DNA of 64,000 nucleotides, from contig CAWEPG010000002.1 of the NCBI GenBank assembly GCA_963810905.1, positions 496,001 through 560,000 of the forward strand. The letters are read 5' to 3'. This document shows, in pieces, positions 9,598 to 18,375 of the stretch; the stretch's first letter is position 1, and each line of letters starts with the position of its first letter. The position numbers were made by a program, and so were the translations under genes. Under the pieces are notes generated by a model. It made no database searches. It had not been told where the DNA came from and was given only the letters and a program-made list of their open reading frames with translations. The stretch is from CAWBAT01 sp963810905. GTDB taxonomy: Bacteria > Acidobacteriota > Terriglobia > Versatilivoradales > Versatilivoraceae.

Positions 9598-10125
9598 ATG
9601 TCTACCAGCGTAACAACGAAAAATACGGACATCCCCTCTCCCGCCGTTGTGATTACCCCTGAGGCGCTCCTGCAGCACTGGCAGGGGCACCGGAAACTGA
9701 CCCGCCATGTCATCGAGGCTTTTCCCGAGGACGAGTTCTTCCGCTTCTCAATCGGCGGCATGCGCCCCTTCTCGGCGATGGCAATCGAGATGATCGGGAT
9801 GGTGGCGGCAGGCATCCGAGGACTGGCCACGCGCAAGTGGGCTATGGTCGATGATCTTGTTCACCACTCTAAGGCACCGCAGCCGGGAACCCGAGAGGAG
9901 GTCCTCCGTCTCTGGGACGAGGCGACCGAGCAAATCAATACGCTCTGGCCTCAGATCTCGCCGCAACGCTTTCAGGAGATCGACACCGCCTTCGGCCAGT
10001 ATGAGGGGCCCGTCTACGCTCTGCTCCTCTACTGGATCGACAACGAAATCCATCATCGGGGCCAAGGATACGTCTACCTGCGTGCGCTGGGGATCGAGCC
10101 GCCCCCCTTTTATGTCCGGAGCTGA
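9598..10125 (+). CDS. DinB-like (YfiT/DinB four-helix) protein
   Basis: A 175-residue soluble protein starting at ATG 9598 with AAGGTAAGGA upstream. It has the four-helix DinB layout: a first helix with 'LLQHWQGHRKLT', a helix around 'MAIEMIGMVAAG' where the family usually has a metal-binding His but this protein has Glu, and a C-terminal helix 'IDNEIHHRGQGYVYLRALG', where the paired histidines supply the third metal ligand. DinB-superfamily proteins include thiol-dependent transferases and many of unknown role. The substitution in the middle ligand may change the metal site. No functional partner is evident nearby. Confidence 0.8.
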   Translation: MSTSVTTKNTDIPSPAVVITPEALLQHWQGHRKLTRHVIEAFPEDEFFRFSIGGMRPFSAMAIEMIGMVAAGIRGLATRKWAMVDDLVHHSKAPQPGTREEVLRLWDEATEQINTLWPQISPQRFQEIDTAFGQYEGPVYALLLYWIDNEIHHRGQGYVYLRALGIEPPPFYVRS

Positions 10126-10263
10126 TTTCATGGATGGCTTAATATCCAGCGCTTTCCTACTCGCCGCGATGTAGACAGCCACGGGAAGGATCCGTTTTTG
10201 GCGGAAACTCTCAAAAAGGCCGGACCAACTGCGGAAATTGTTTCCGGAAATCTGAGGTTGACG

Positions 10264-10524
10264 ATGCTTGTAGGGAAAGTATTGAAGCGAGAGATCCGCG
10301 TCGCCTTTTCCCTCAGAGCCCAACCGGTATGGTTTCGAGTTCTAAAGTGGGTAATCGCAGTCGGAGTCAGCGTTCGTCTCTGGAGCACAACGTATTTCTG
10401 GATGTGGATCCTTGGGGCCCTCGGTTTGAGCTTGACGGTTCACTTTATCTGGCGGTGGAAAACCAAAGGTTGGAAGCAGTCATGGGCAGGTTGGGACGAT
10501 CTCGAAGCAGCCAACAAGGACTGA
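10264..10524 (+). CDS. Small hypothetical membrane protein
   Basis: An 86-residue protein from ATG 10264 (GAGG 7 bases upstream). A TTG-initiated longer form from 10198 is possible but lacks a good ribosome-binding site. It has a basic N-terminus, two hydrophobic stretches (about residues 27-40 and 46-60: 'VLKWVIAVGVSVRLW' and 'FWMWILGALGLSLTVHFIW'), and a short W/K-rich tail 'WKTKGWKQSWAGWDDLE'. It probably spans the inner membrane twice. I do not recognise a family. It is followed immediately by a cluster of palindromic repeats. Confidence 0.55.
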   Translation: MLVGKVLKREIRVAFSLRAQPVWFRVLKWVIAVGVSVRLWSTTYFWMWILGALGLSLTVHFIWRWKTKGWKQSWAGWDDLEAANKD

Positions 10525-10553
10525 AAGCCAGCAGAAGGGACCCGCACATAATT

Positions 10554-10582
10554 CGAAGACATGCACACGGCGCATGTCTTCG
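10554..10582. repeat. REP-like hairpin (GCCACC-tailed)
   Basis: A perfect 11-bp stem CGAAGACATGC / GCATGTCTTCG with a 7-base loop, followed by CCACCCTACG. The same design (purine-rich ...GACATGC stem and GCCACCC tail) recurs at 30656, 32877 and 32961. There is no T-run, so it is not a standard terminator. Confidence 0.65.
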
Positions 10583-10637
10583 CCACCCTACGAACCCACA
10601 CTCCATGCCCCTGAAGCTGAGAAAACATTGGTGGACG

Positions 10638-10737
10638 TGTAGGGAACGGATGCTGTTCTGTTCCTGGTCGAATAGCAATGCAATTAGAATTCAGAGCTCC
10701 GTCGAAAACGGGAAGGCTACGGCGAGCGTACCCTACA
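10638..10737 (+). repeat. ~100-bp dispersed element with terminal inverted repeats, copy 1
   Basis: The element is bounded by TGTAGGG and CCCTACA. It has the internal layout 'GGGAACGGATGCTGTTC ... GAATTC..GAGCTCCG ... GGCTACGGCGAGCGTACCC'. Two other copies lie at 29805-29913 and, inverted, at 42809-42914. It carries no open frame and resembles a MITE or REP doublet. Confidence 0.6.
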
Positions 10738-10738
10738 A

Positions 10739-12113
10739 TTAATTGGGTGGGGTATCAGTACTGAGATCCTTTTGCGAAGGTGACGGTCGAATAAAGTACT
10801 GCCACTTATCTAAAGCTGCGGGCACAGCGACATCGAAAAACCCAACCATCATCTCGTCGGAAGTCTGATCACCCCAAGTGACCGCGCTGGCTGGATCCGG
10901 ATTATGAGGATTCTTCTTTGAATTGTCATACCAAGCGACGGCTTGAAGTGTTGTGCCGGCTTTGAGAAAGCGCGGCTCGGCGAGCCGGTAGCTCAATTGC
11001 CAGTGAAAGTGGTAGTTGACCCGCAGGAGCGTTTCGATTTTCCCATCCGGGTGAATGATATTGTATTCGAATCGTTTGCCGCGTAAATGCATGTGAGGAA
11101 GAAAACTAAGCAGAGTGGCATCATTGGGCAACGTTCCACGCGATTCCACACGATAATCGTCGACGCCGGGGGGGATTGTGAAATGAGAATTTGTCAATTG
11201 CAGCATCAGGACTCTTTGTTTCGGCGGCTCCTTTGCAAAGATGATGCCGATGCTGGTCTGGTCCGTATCTCGACGACCGTTCGTGGTGTAATGCATCTGA
11301 AACACAAGATCTGAGCCACGCGGGATAAATTTCGCGATGCCGTCAGGCCAGTGATCCGGCAGGCTGCCAGGCGCATAGACCAGAAGCATGTCGCTGTCCG
11401 TTCCGTGGGCGTCGCGTCGATCCTGTTCATCTGTCAAACTCGAGGCCGTGAAGGGGAGGCCAACGGGAACGCGTCGCAACCAGCGGGATTCCGGCGGACG
11501 GATATAAACCACGGCGTGATGGACATGCTCGCGACTCGAGGGTCGGAGTTCCGATATCTGCACCCACTTGTCTTCAGTTAATCCCATGGGCACAATTTCA
11601 TAGGTATATTCGATCTCGCCGTGCGCAGGAATGACTACCGGTTTTGGCATTTTGATCACAAGGTCTGGCTGTTCTCAGAATATTCCACCCTTTAATCCAA
11701 GGTTGTGCGGGCGGGGCGTCATGAGGGTCGCCGCGTGGGGCGTTTGTATCTGCCCAGTGAGATAACTTCGTGATTTCCTCGGCGGAGAGCGAAGGATCAT
11801 TGGAAAAGCGGCCAAATCGTGGATCGGCAAACCACGGGGGCATATGCTTCGAACGGACCGCTTGCTGGATCGCACGGGCATAGTGTCGCGTCTGTTCATA
11901 GGTTACGAATGGCATTGGAGCCACTTCGCCGGGGCGATGGCATCGTTGACAGTGCTTGTTAAGGATGGGGAGTACGTCATGGTAGAAGGTCGGGAGCGTG
12001 ACCGATTTCTGAATAGGCGTGTCCTCTGCGCGAAGGGTCACCCAAATTCCTACGACGCCCAACAAGACGAGAACTAAGGGCCAGCGCCATGAACCCGACT
12101 TGCGTATAGCCAT
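10739..12113 (-). CDS. Exported cytochrome c / copper type II monooxygenase-like protein (frameshifted)
   Basis: Two overlapping frames describe one protein of about 457 residues. The 5' frame (ATG 12113, AAAGGA upstream) has a signal or membrane anchor (residues 10-28), then 'NKHCQRCHRPGEVAPM', a C-x-x-C-H heme motif, and 'SKHMPPWFADP', whose Met may be the axial ligand. The 3' frame from ~11680 has the fold of the copper type II ascorbate-dependent monooxygenase C-half: 'REHVHHAVVYI', 'FQMHYTTNG', 'FLPHMHLRGKRFEY' with the H-x-H copper motif, and 'NYHFHWQLSY'. The break is one base near 11676, with no conserved block lost. Such heme/copper fusions are frequent in Acidobacteriota-type genomes; the substrate is unknown. 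It is monocistronic. Confidence 0.75.
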
Positions 12114-13035
12114 TAATATCCTTTATTTTCAAAAAGTTAGACGATGGTTGGGTGATCCTAGGTCTTTCTGGACGACCCCCATGGTGTCCCCCCTTGGTTC
12201 AGGGAAACACTCGCAGCTTAGCACCGAAACCAAATCCTTGGCAACTTCCCCATGTCAAGGGGGGATGCAAGTACGTCAGCGTATCCTCTGAGCGGGGAAG
12301 GTGTGAAAGAATCGGATGTAGCGACGACCTGTGTCTACCGGGTTCTTATTATTACAACAGCTTGGCAAGCGGCCAGAGAGTGCAGCCACAATTCCTTCAC
12401 ACCTTAGGGGGACTTGAGGGGGTTGAAAAATAACGGGCAAACAACATCATTTAATGCATCTGTATAGGATACTTGACTTCATTGCCAGCCGATGCGCAGG
12501 ACATAGCAAATTAGTATGGCGGCTGCAAAGCAGATTTGCCAACGTAGAATCGTATTTAATAACCTCTCGAGAAACATCGTGTCATCCTCCTGAGGACTTT
12601 GCCTTATCAATACGACAAGAATCTTCTTTAGCCTTAATTTTCTTGTAGCGGAATAATTCTCCTTTTGAAGGGCGTGTCGCGAGATGTCCCTCGTCCACAC
12701 GAGTCGGCACTCTCTGAGCAAGCCCTTGGGCCAGACTTGACTATTGATTTGAGACGCAAAATCTTACAAAAAGGTTACGTGGAAATTTTTGGAAAGACCT
12801 AAGTTATGAGATAGGGCAGAAAGGCTTCTCTGTTTTCAACAACTTCTCCTGAATCAAAAGCAAATTGAGAGACGGCGGATTTGAACCTGCACCTTTATTC
12901 TAAAATGCTGGCCGAAAATAGCCACAGTGGCCATTATCAGCCAGGCTCCTCCCCTTCTATCCCTTGAATATAAAGCATTTAGTAATGGCATTCCAACATG
13001 CACTCCTTAAGATAGAGAAACTGAGGAGGTGGAAC
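12114..13035. other. Intergenic region; one possible small ORF and a tRNA-like 3' arm
   Basis: About 920 bases with no large gene. It holds the small ORF at 12479-12577 (listed separately). On the minus strand around 12865-12895 there is a sequence resembling the T-arm and acceptor end of a tRNA, but no cloverleaf can be built around it. The remainder shows no motif I can support. Confidence 0.4.
12479..12577 (-). CDS. Possible 32-residue single-span membrane peptide
   Basis: A short frame starts at ATG 12577 with a perfect AGGAGG 8 bases upstream, an unusually strong signal for a region without other genes. The product begins MFLERLLNTILRWQ and continues as a hydrophobic segment (ICFAAAILICYVL) ending RIGWQ, compatible with one membrane helix. 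The in-frame upstream extension to 12721 has no ribosome-binding site. No homologue is recognised; it could be a small membrane peptide or chance. Confidence 0.35.
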   Translation of the reverse strand: MFLERLLNTILRWQICFAAAILICYVLRIGWQ

Positions 13036-13978
13036 ATGTACGCTCAACTGAAATGGATTCCTGCCATTCTCATGGCATTCTTGGTCGGAGGTGAACTGTT
13101 TGGCCAAGGACAAGCGCCACCCCCAGCAGAGGAATCTCCGTCTACAGGGTGGCATAGATTCGGAGATGCCCCCCAGCAGGGTCCTCCACCACCAATGGAA
13201 CTCACTCTTCCCTCCGGCACATGGATCACAGTTCGTGTGGATCAATTGCTCTCGAGTGACCGCAATCAACAAGGTGACGTGTTCACCGGAACGCTCTCTC
13301 AACCGCTCGTTGCCAATGGACTCGTGATTGCCCGTCGAGGGCAGACTGTTGCCGGGGTAGTTGCCTCTGCCGAAAAAGCCGGCCGAGTAAAGGGAACTTC
13401 CAGTCTTCGCCTTGAACTCACCGAACTAAGCCTTGTCGATGGCCGGCAAGTTCAAGTAAAAACAACACTCATGGAGCGCCGAGGGAATACCTCGGTAGGT
13501 CGTGGATGCCGCGGCCATCGGGACAGCCACAGGTGTTGGCGCGATGATTGGTCTTGCCGCCAGTTGCAATTATGGTTATGGTGCCGGCATCGGCGCACTA
13601 GCCGGAGCTGCGGCTTCCACTATTGGCGTTCTCGTTACGCGCGGCCTTCCCACGGTGGTTTATCCTGAAGACATGCTAGCTTTCCGGACCGAGAACGCGC
13701 TCACCGTCCAGACTGGATCTTCAGGAGATGTTTTTCAGCCTGTTCGACAAGAAGATTACGACCAACCACCGAGACTCGTCCAACAGGGCCCACCGCAAGG
13801 ACCACCTCCTCGCGCGAGTTATGGGGGATATTATCCTCCGCCAGTTTACGGGGGGTACGCCCCACCCTTCTATTATGGGGGCTTCTACTCACCCTATTAT
13901 TATGGACCGAGTTTCGTCTATTATTCGCGCCCACATTATGCTTATCACGGCTATCATGGCGGCCATTATCACCATTAA
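13036..13978 (+). CDS. Secreted glycine-zipper protein with Pro/Tyr/Gly/His-rich tail (frameshifted)
   Basis: Starts at ATG 13036 (GAGGAGG 6 bases upstream) with a signal peptide ending near 'LFGQG'. A proline-rich linker is followed by a conserved beta domain ('MELTLPSGTWITVRVDQLLSS', 'GDVFTGTLSQPLVANG', 'VIARRGQTVAGVVASAEKAG'), as in proteins that carry a TrbI/VirB10-like or 'conjugal' barrel. After a one-base break near 13490-13505 the other frame continues with a glycine zipper ('AAIGTATGVGAMIGLAAS', 'GAGIGALAGAAAST') and a low-complexity tail of PPP, YYGG and HGYHGGHYHH. The total is about 314 residues. The domain order suggests an envelope-associated protein; the histidine-rich end could bind metal. 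No neighbour points to a pathway. Confidence 0.7.
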
Positions 13979-14586
13979 AATCGGAGGGATTCCACTTTGA
14001 GCAGATTGCTGAATTCCATCTTTCCAGGAAGGTTAGGACCTGCACAAACTATGATAGGAATTTCATGCTTACTGCTCCATTTCATAAATTCAGTCATGTA
14101 TCTTTAGGGGTCAGGCCGTCTAAAAATGATATGCACGCGTAAGATCGCCGTCCGCACGACAACAAAATTCTATGTTCAATGTCGAAGCCGGGTCTCGATG
14201 TTCATCACCCACTTTGAATATCCCGCCCCTTACAGGGGTGGGGATGAATACGCGAAACGAGTTCTATGAAGAGTTCATCCCTAATGGGACTCCATTTCAT
14301 CACCCGATAAGGCTCTGTGGAAAACCCGACCCCACCTCTGTCAGGAACTCCCGATTTATAGAAACCGCATCCCGTCTTGACGACTAGCCCCAGCGGCGCG
14401 ACTTTTCAATAGCACGGGCCGTATTGCTCTCTTCTGTTTTCTCCTTGACTACACCTCATTGTTCGCACCAGAATTCTGCGCAATTCAGAACCGGTTGATG
14501 CCTATCGATAGTAGGCCGCATTTGAGCGCTGATATTGAAACTTTATTGACAACACACTTTGGGTGAGACAATTGGGAGCTACCTGA
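13979..14586. other. Intergenic region with no recognisable gene
   Basis: About 600 bases between the glycine-zipper gene and the TPP-enzyme gene. A small hairpin of the CCCCT-TACA-GGGG type occurs near 14225-14245. A TTGACA hexamer lies at about 14545, 40 bases before the next start, and could be a -35 element, but no good -10 follows at 17 bases. The open frames here lack ribosome-binding sites. Confidence 0.35.
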
Positions 14587-16251
14587 ATGCCAAGCATGAC
14601 TGGCTCACAATATCTGGCGGAGGCATTCCAAGCCTCTGGCATTACACACGTTTTTTTTGTCCCGGTCGTGTTGACCCCGGCTCTTGCCGAGATGGACCGC
14701 CGTGGCATCGTCGGCGTGATGACGCATGGCGAGAAGTCGGCCGTGTACATGGCGGACGGCTATGCTCGCGCCTCCCACCGTCCCGGCATCTGCATGTCAC
14801 AGGTAATTGGCGCAGCCAATCTTGCGGCGGGATTGCGCGATCCCTTCCTTGCCTGCTCGCCCGTGATTGCAATCAGCGGCGGTCCTATGCCCCAGTACCG
14901 GCACCGCCACGTCTACCAGGAGATTGACGATTTTCCCCTCTTCGAGCCGCTGACCCGCTTCAATGCCCGTATCGACACAGTTGAAAGACTGCCCGATCTG
15001 CTGGGACAGGCTTTTCGTTCTGCCACCTCTGGCTGCCCCGGTCCTGTTCATCTTGAAATAGCAGGACATTTCGGCCAGGTTGTGGACGTCCCAGGAGAGT
15101 TTACGGAACCCTTCATCCCGTCGTTTGCCTGTGTTCCTCCGCTTCGCCCTATTGCCGAGCCACGCTACGTTGAGCAGGCGGCTCACTTGCTCCAGACAGC
15201 GGAAAGACCCATCCTGGTGGTAGGTGGGGGGGTGACATCCTCCGGCGCCTGCGAAGAGGTGGTCGAACTCGCCGAGAGTCACGGGATACCCGTGGCTACC
15301 TCTCTCAATGCCAAGGGAACAATCCGGGAAAACCATCGACTCTCCGTGGGAGTCGCAGGTACTTATTCACGTGACTGTGCCAATCGGGCCGTAGCGGAAG
15401 CCGATCTTGTTTTCTTCGTCGGCAGCCGGACAGGCAGCCAGGTCACAAATTTCTGGCGCATTCCTCGCCCAGGAACTCGGGTGATCCAGCTCGATATCGC
15501 AGCTGAAGAATTGGGCCGTCATTACCCCAATGCCGTCTCGTTGTGGGGGGATGCCAAAACAGTCCTGCGACAACTTCTGCAGGCGATGCCCAATCCCCGA
15601 TCACGCGAAACCTGGTTGAAGCGGGTGGAACAGCTCATCGTGAATTGGCGAGCCAGTGTCGAGCCTCTGCGTCAGTCAGAGGCCACCCCGATGCGTCCGG
15701 AGCGTATCTGCAAGGAGCTGCAGGAGGCCCTTCCGGCGGACGCCGTGCTTGTTTCCGAAACGGGGCATGCGGGAATTTGGACCGGGACGCACCTGGAACT
15801 CCACCATCCCGGTCAGATGTATTTGCGAGCGGCAGGATCGCTGGGTTGGGGACTGCCCGCAGCCTTGGGGGCCAAGTGTGCTTGCCCGGACCGGCCTGTG
15901 ATTTGCTTCAGCGGAGATGGAGGGTTCTATTACCACGTTAGTGAACTGGAGACCGCCGTGCGCTATGGAATTAACACTGTCACGATTGTCAACAACAACC
16001 ACTCGCTCAGCCAGGAGACTTTACTCTTTGCCCAAGCCTACGGCGGCAAGCAGGATTCCGGGTTCAAGATGTGGCAGTTCGAAGACTTGAACCTGGCTCG
16101 GATCGCGGAATCCTTCGGCTGTTATGCCGAGCGGGTGGAACAACCGGCGCAGATCCGGCCAGCGCTTGAGAGAGCCCTGACAAGCGGACGACCGGCGGTG
16201 CTCGATGTGGTGAGTGATATCCAGGCTCTGGCGCCAGATCCGTGGGGATAG
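14587..16251 (+). CDS. Thiamine-diphosphate-dependent enzyme, acetolactate synthase-like
   Basis: A 554-residue protein with the three-domain layout of the acetolactate synthase/benzoylformate decarboxylase family. N-terminal Pyr domain: 'THGEKSAVYMADGYAR' with the cofactor-activating Glu at residue 49. Central domain ('RPILVVGGGV', 'VPVATSLNAKG'-like). C-terminal PP domain: 'GDGGFYYHVSELETAV' near 443 followed by 'IVNNN', the GDG-x(~25)-NN diphosphate/Mg site. The start ATG 14587 has GGGAG 8 bases upstream. It is the first of three tightly packed genes (9-base gap to the next). With a 3-hydroxyacyl-CoA dehydrogenase-like enzyme, an SDR and an MFS carrier it suggests cleavage or decarboxylation of a keto acid from sugar-acid breakdown; the real substrate is unknown. 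Confidence 0.85.
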   Translation: MPSMTGSQYLAEAFQASGITHVFFVPVVLTPALAEMDRRGIVGVMTHGEKSAVYMADGYARASHRPGICMSQVIGAANLAAGLRDPFLACSPVIAISGGPMPQYRHRHVYQEIDDFPLFEPLTRFNARIDTVERLPDLLGQAFRSATSGCPGPVHLEIAGHFGQVVDVPGEFTEPFIPSFACVPPLRPIAEPRYVEQAAHLLQTAERPILVVGGGVTSSGACEEVVELAESHGIPVATSLNAKGTIRENHRLSVGVAGTYSRDCANRAVAEADLVFFVGSRTGSQVTNFWRIPRPGTRVIQLDIAAEELGRHYPNAVSLWGDAKTVLRQLLQAMPNPRSRETWLKRVEQLIVNWRASVEPLRQSEATPMRPERICKELQEALPADAVLVSETGHAGIWTGTHLELHHPGQMYLRAAGSLGWGLPAALGAKCACPDRPVICFSGDGGFYYHVSELETAVRYGINTVTIVNNNHSLSQETLLFAQAYGGKQDSGFKMWQFEDLNLARIAESFGCYAERVEQPAQIRPALERALTSGRPAVLDVVSDIQALAPDPWG

Positions 16252-16260
16252 GAAGCGACC

Positions 16261-17226
16261 ATGCCGATCGATAAGATTCGCAGAGTGGCTGTTCTCGGGC
16301 TAGGGACGATGGGTCACGGGATCGCCCAGACCTTTGCCGCGGCAGGATATCCGGTAAACTGCTTTGATGAACAGCCGGGTGCGCGGACGTCTCTGCACGA
16401 ACGGGTGCGCACGAATCTCTCGGCATTCGTTGATGCGGGATTGATTGCGAAAAAACAAGTTGAAGAAACCCTGTCACGTCTGGTGATTTGCGGGAGCGAA
16501 GCAGAAGCCGTGGCCAATGTCGGTTTCGTAACCGAGGCAGTCAAGGAAGACCTCAAGATGAAGCAGGAATTATTCGAACGACTGGAAACCTTGGTCACTC
16601 GTGACACAATCCTGGCTTCTAATTCATCCACCTTCCCCATCTCACAATCAGGCGTTCGGATGCAGCATCCGGAACGAGCTTTAGTGACGCACTGGTTTAA
16701 TCCCCCGCACCTGGTACCGCTCGTGGAGGTAGTTCCAGGACCCGGTACCCAGGAGGAGACGACACAAACTACCATGGCTCTGATGAGACGGATTGGCAAG
16801 CAACCTCTCTGGCTGCGGAAAGAGCTGCCGGGCTTCCTCGTCAACCGCATTCAGGTGGCAATTCAGCGGGAAGTATGGGACTTGCTTGATCGAGGTGTAG
16901 CCAACGCCGCTGAGATTGATGACGCTCTTCGTGATAGTGTGGGCTTCCGCTTGGCTGCAGTCGGTCCCCTGGAAGTTCACGACTTTGGAGGGTTGGACAT
17001 CCAAACGACCGTGTTCCGGAATCTGGCTCCGCAGATTAAAAGCGATAGCCAGATCCCTGCCCTGGTGCAGGGCCTGGTGGATCAAGGACATCTGGGCGCC
17101 AAGACCGGTAAAGGGTTTCATGAGTACCCTCCTGGCCGCCTCGTTGAGCGCCGGGCACGACGGGACGCCCTTTTCCTGGCGCTCGTAAAACTTTTCCACC
17201 CGGCCCCGCAAGGAGATCCTCAATGA
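16261..17226 (+). CDS. 3-hydroxyacyl-CoA dehydrogenase family protein
   Basis: A 321-residue protein. The N-terminal Rossmann domain begins 'VAVLGLGTMGHGIAQTFA' (G-x-G-x-x-G, NAD binding) and continues with 'ASNSSTFPIS' and 'THWFNPPHLVPLVEVV', where the His-Glu catalytic pair of the family sits. The C-terminal helical domain has 'GFLVNRIQVAIQREVWDLL' and 'GPLEVHDFGGLD'. The length fits single-function members of this family, including L-gulonate 3-dehydrogenase-type enzymes as well as 3-hydroxybutyryl-CoA dehydrogenases. The absence of other beta-oxidation genes and the presence of a hexuronate-type carrier favour a sugar-acid or hydroxy-acid substrate. Its stop overlaps the SDR start (ATGA at 17223), indicating translational coupling. 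Confidence 0.85.
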   Translation: MPIDKIRRVAVLGLGTMGHGIAQTFAAAGYPVNCFDEQPGARTSLHERVRTNLSAFVDAGLIAKKQVEETLSRLVICGSEAEAVANVGFVTEAVKEDLKMKQELFERLETLVTRDTILASNSSTFPISQSGVRMQHPERALVTHWFNPPHLVPLVEVVPGPGTQEETTQTTMALMRRIGKQPLWLRKELPGFLVNRIQVAIQREVWDLLDRGVANAAEIDDALRDSVGFRLAAVGPLEVHDFGGLDIQTTVFRNLAPQIKSDSQIPALVQGLVDQGHLGAKTGKGFHEYPPGRLVERRARRDALFLALVKLFHPAPQGDPQ

Positions 17227-18014
17227 ACGTGGCTGGCAAAGTGGCGCTGATCACCGGGGCTGCAACCGGGCTGGGAAGAGCCACCAGCTTGGCCTTGGCG
17301 CGGCTCGGGTGCTCCATCGCCGTCAATCACATTGCAGACACGAAGCAAGAAGCAGCCCAGATGACTGCCGAGCTTGCCGCCATCGGTGTTCGTGCTCTAC
17401 TGGTGGAAGCAGACGTCAGGAACAGCGACGCTTGCCGGGCGATGGTTGCTGCCGTCGTCGGGGAGCTGGGCCGTCTTGATATTTTGGTGAACTGCGCCGG
17501 CGTAACCCGTTTCATCCCGCACGACCACCTCGATGAAGTGAGGGACGAAGACTGGGATTTTATCCTCGGCGTCAATTTGAAGGGAACATTCCATTGTGCC
17601 CGGGCCTGCCGGAGTGCCATGGAGACAAACGGCGGTGTAATCATAAACGTCGCTAGCATCGCTGGACTCAATGGAGCAGGAAGCTCAATCCCTTACGCCG
17701 TATCGAAGGCTGGGGTCATTAATCTCACCAAGGCGCTTGCTCGTGTCCTCGCTCCGAAGATCCGCGTCAATGCCGTGGCGCCTGGATTCATCGAAGGCCG
17801 CTGGATGCGGGAGGGACTAGGGGAGCGGTACGAGGAATCCCGGGAGAGCTTTGCCGCAGCCAGTGCGCTCGGGCGAGCCTGCCAACCCGAAGATGTAGCC
17901 GATGCGATTGTGAGTCTGATCACGGGCTCCGATATGGTGACGGGACACACACTGATTTGCGACGGTGGCGCACTGCTGGCTGACCCAGCAAGCCATGCAA
18001 TTCGTTCCCGTTGA
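17223..18014 (+). CDS. Short-chain dehydrogenase/reductase (SDR)
   Basis: A 263-residue classical SDR. It shows 'LITGAATGLGRA' (T-G-x-x-x-G-x-G, NAD(P) binding, residues ~10-20), 'NCAGV' (NNAG-like) near 90, catalytic Ser in 'NVASIAG' near 144 and 'YAVSK' (Y-x-x-x-K) near 158, then 'RVNAVAPGFIEG'. The 3' part 'GHTLICDGGA' is the usual SDR ending. It starts inside the stop of the preceding dehydrogenase gene (ATGA overlap), so the two are coupled and probably act in sequence on one substrate. This is the third gene of the cassette. Confidence 0.88.
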   Translation: MNVAGKVALITGAATGLGRATSLALARLGCSIAVNHIADTKQEAAQMTAELAAIGVRALLVEADVRNSDACRAMVAAVVGELGRLDILVNCAGVTRFIPHDHLDEVRDEDWDFILGVNLKGTFHCARACRSAMETNGGVIINVASIAGLNGAGSSIPYAVSKAGVINLTKALARVLAPKIRVNAVAPGFIEGRWMREGLGERYEESRESFAAASALGRACQPEDVADAIVSLITGSDMVTGHTLICDGGALLADPASHAIRSR

Positions 18015-18122
18015 GCAAGCGGCCGAGGAACGGGAAGCTGACGTGCCCCTCCTGCGCACGCATGAAATTGGTCGATGTTCATTTCGTACCAAGATTGCAT
18101 TCTAACGGTGACAGTCTGAATT

Positions 18123-18290
18123 CCCCTCCGCTGGAGGGGTGTAGGGGTGGGTTCATCAGTGACGCAATTTGGGCAGGATGCCCGAGCTCGCAGTAGTAAT
18201 TATACCCACCCCCGAGGGCTGAAGCCCTCTGCCCCTCCCATAGAGGGGACTTATTTCGATTCCCCCGCCGCTGGAGAGGCTACCCCGACT
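18123..18290. repeat. Composite inverted-repeat cluster
   Basis: Between the SDR and MFS genes lie several G/C-rich hairpins: CCCCTCC-gct-GGAGGGG (18123-18139), GAGGGC-tgaa-GCCCTC (18214-18229), and an outer pairing of GGGGTGGG (about 18145) with CCCACCCCC (about 18205). The block 'TTCCCCTCCGCTGGAG' recurs as 'TTCCCCCGCCGCTGGAG' near 18260. It could act as a terminator or RNA-stability element, or be a mobile repeat. Confidence 0.5.
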
Positions 18291-18375
18291 TTATTTATCC
18301 AATTGATTGCAAGTGGGTATAACTAGCCCACTCAATCGAACCACTCGTGTTGCTTTCTGTACCGATGCGATCCCA

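Noticed and set aside
12860..12960. tRNA-like sequence on the minus strand: GCAGGTTCAAATCCGCC followed by GTCTC resembles a T-arm and acceptor end
   Set aside because: No matching 5' acceptor strand and no 17-base anticodon arm with a plausible C-T-NNN-A loop could be found upstream. The stem below the T-loop also mispairs. At most a tRNA relic.
14172..14387. 71-codon frame after the glycine-zipper gene
   Set aside because: Starts without a ribosome-binding site and overlaps a GC-rich hairpin; no protein features.
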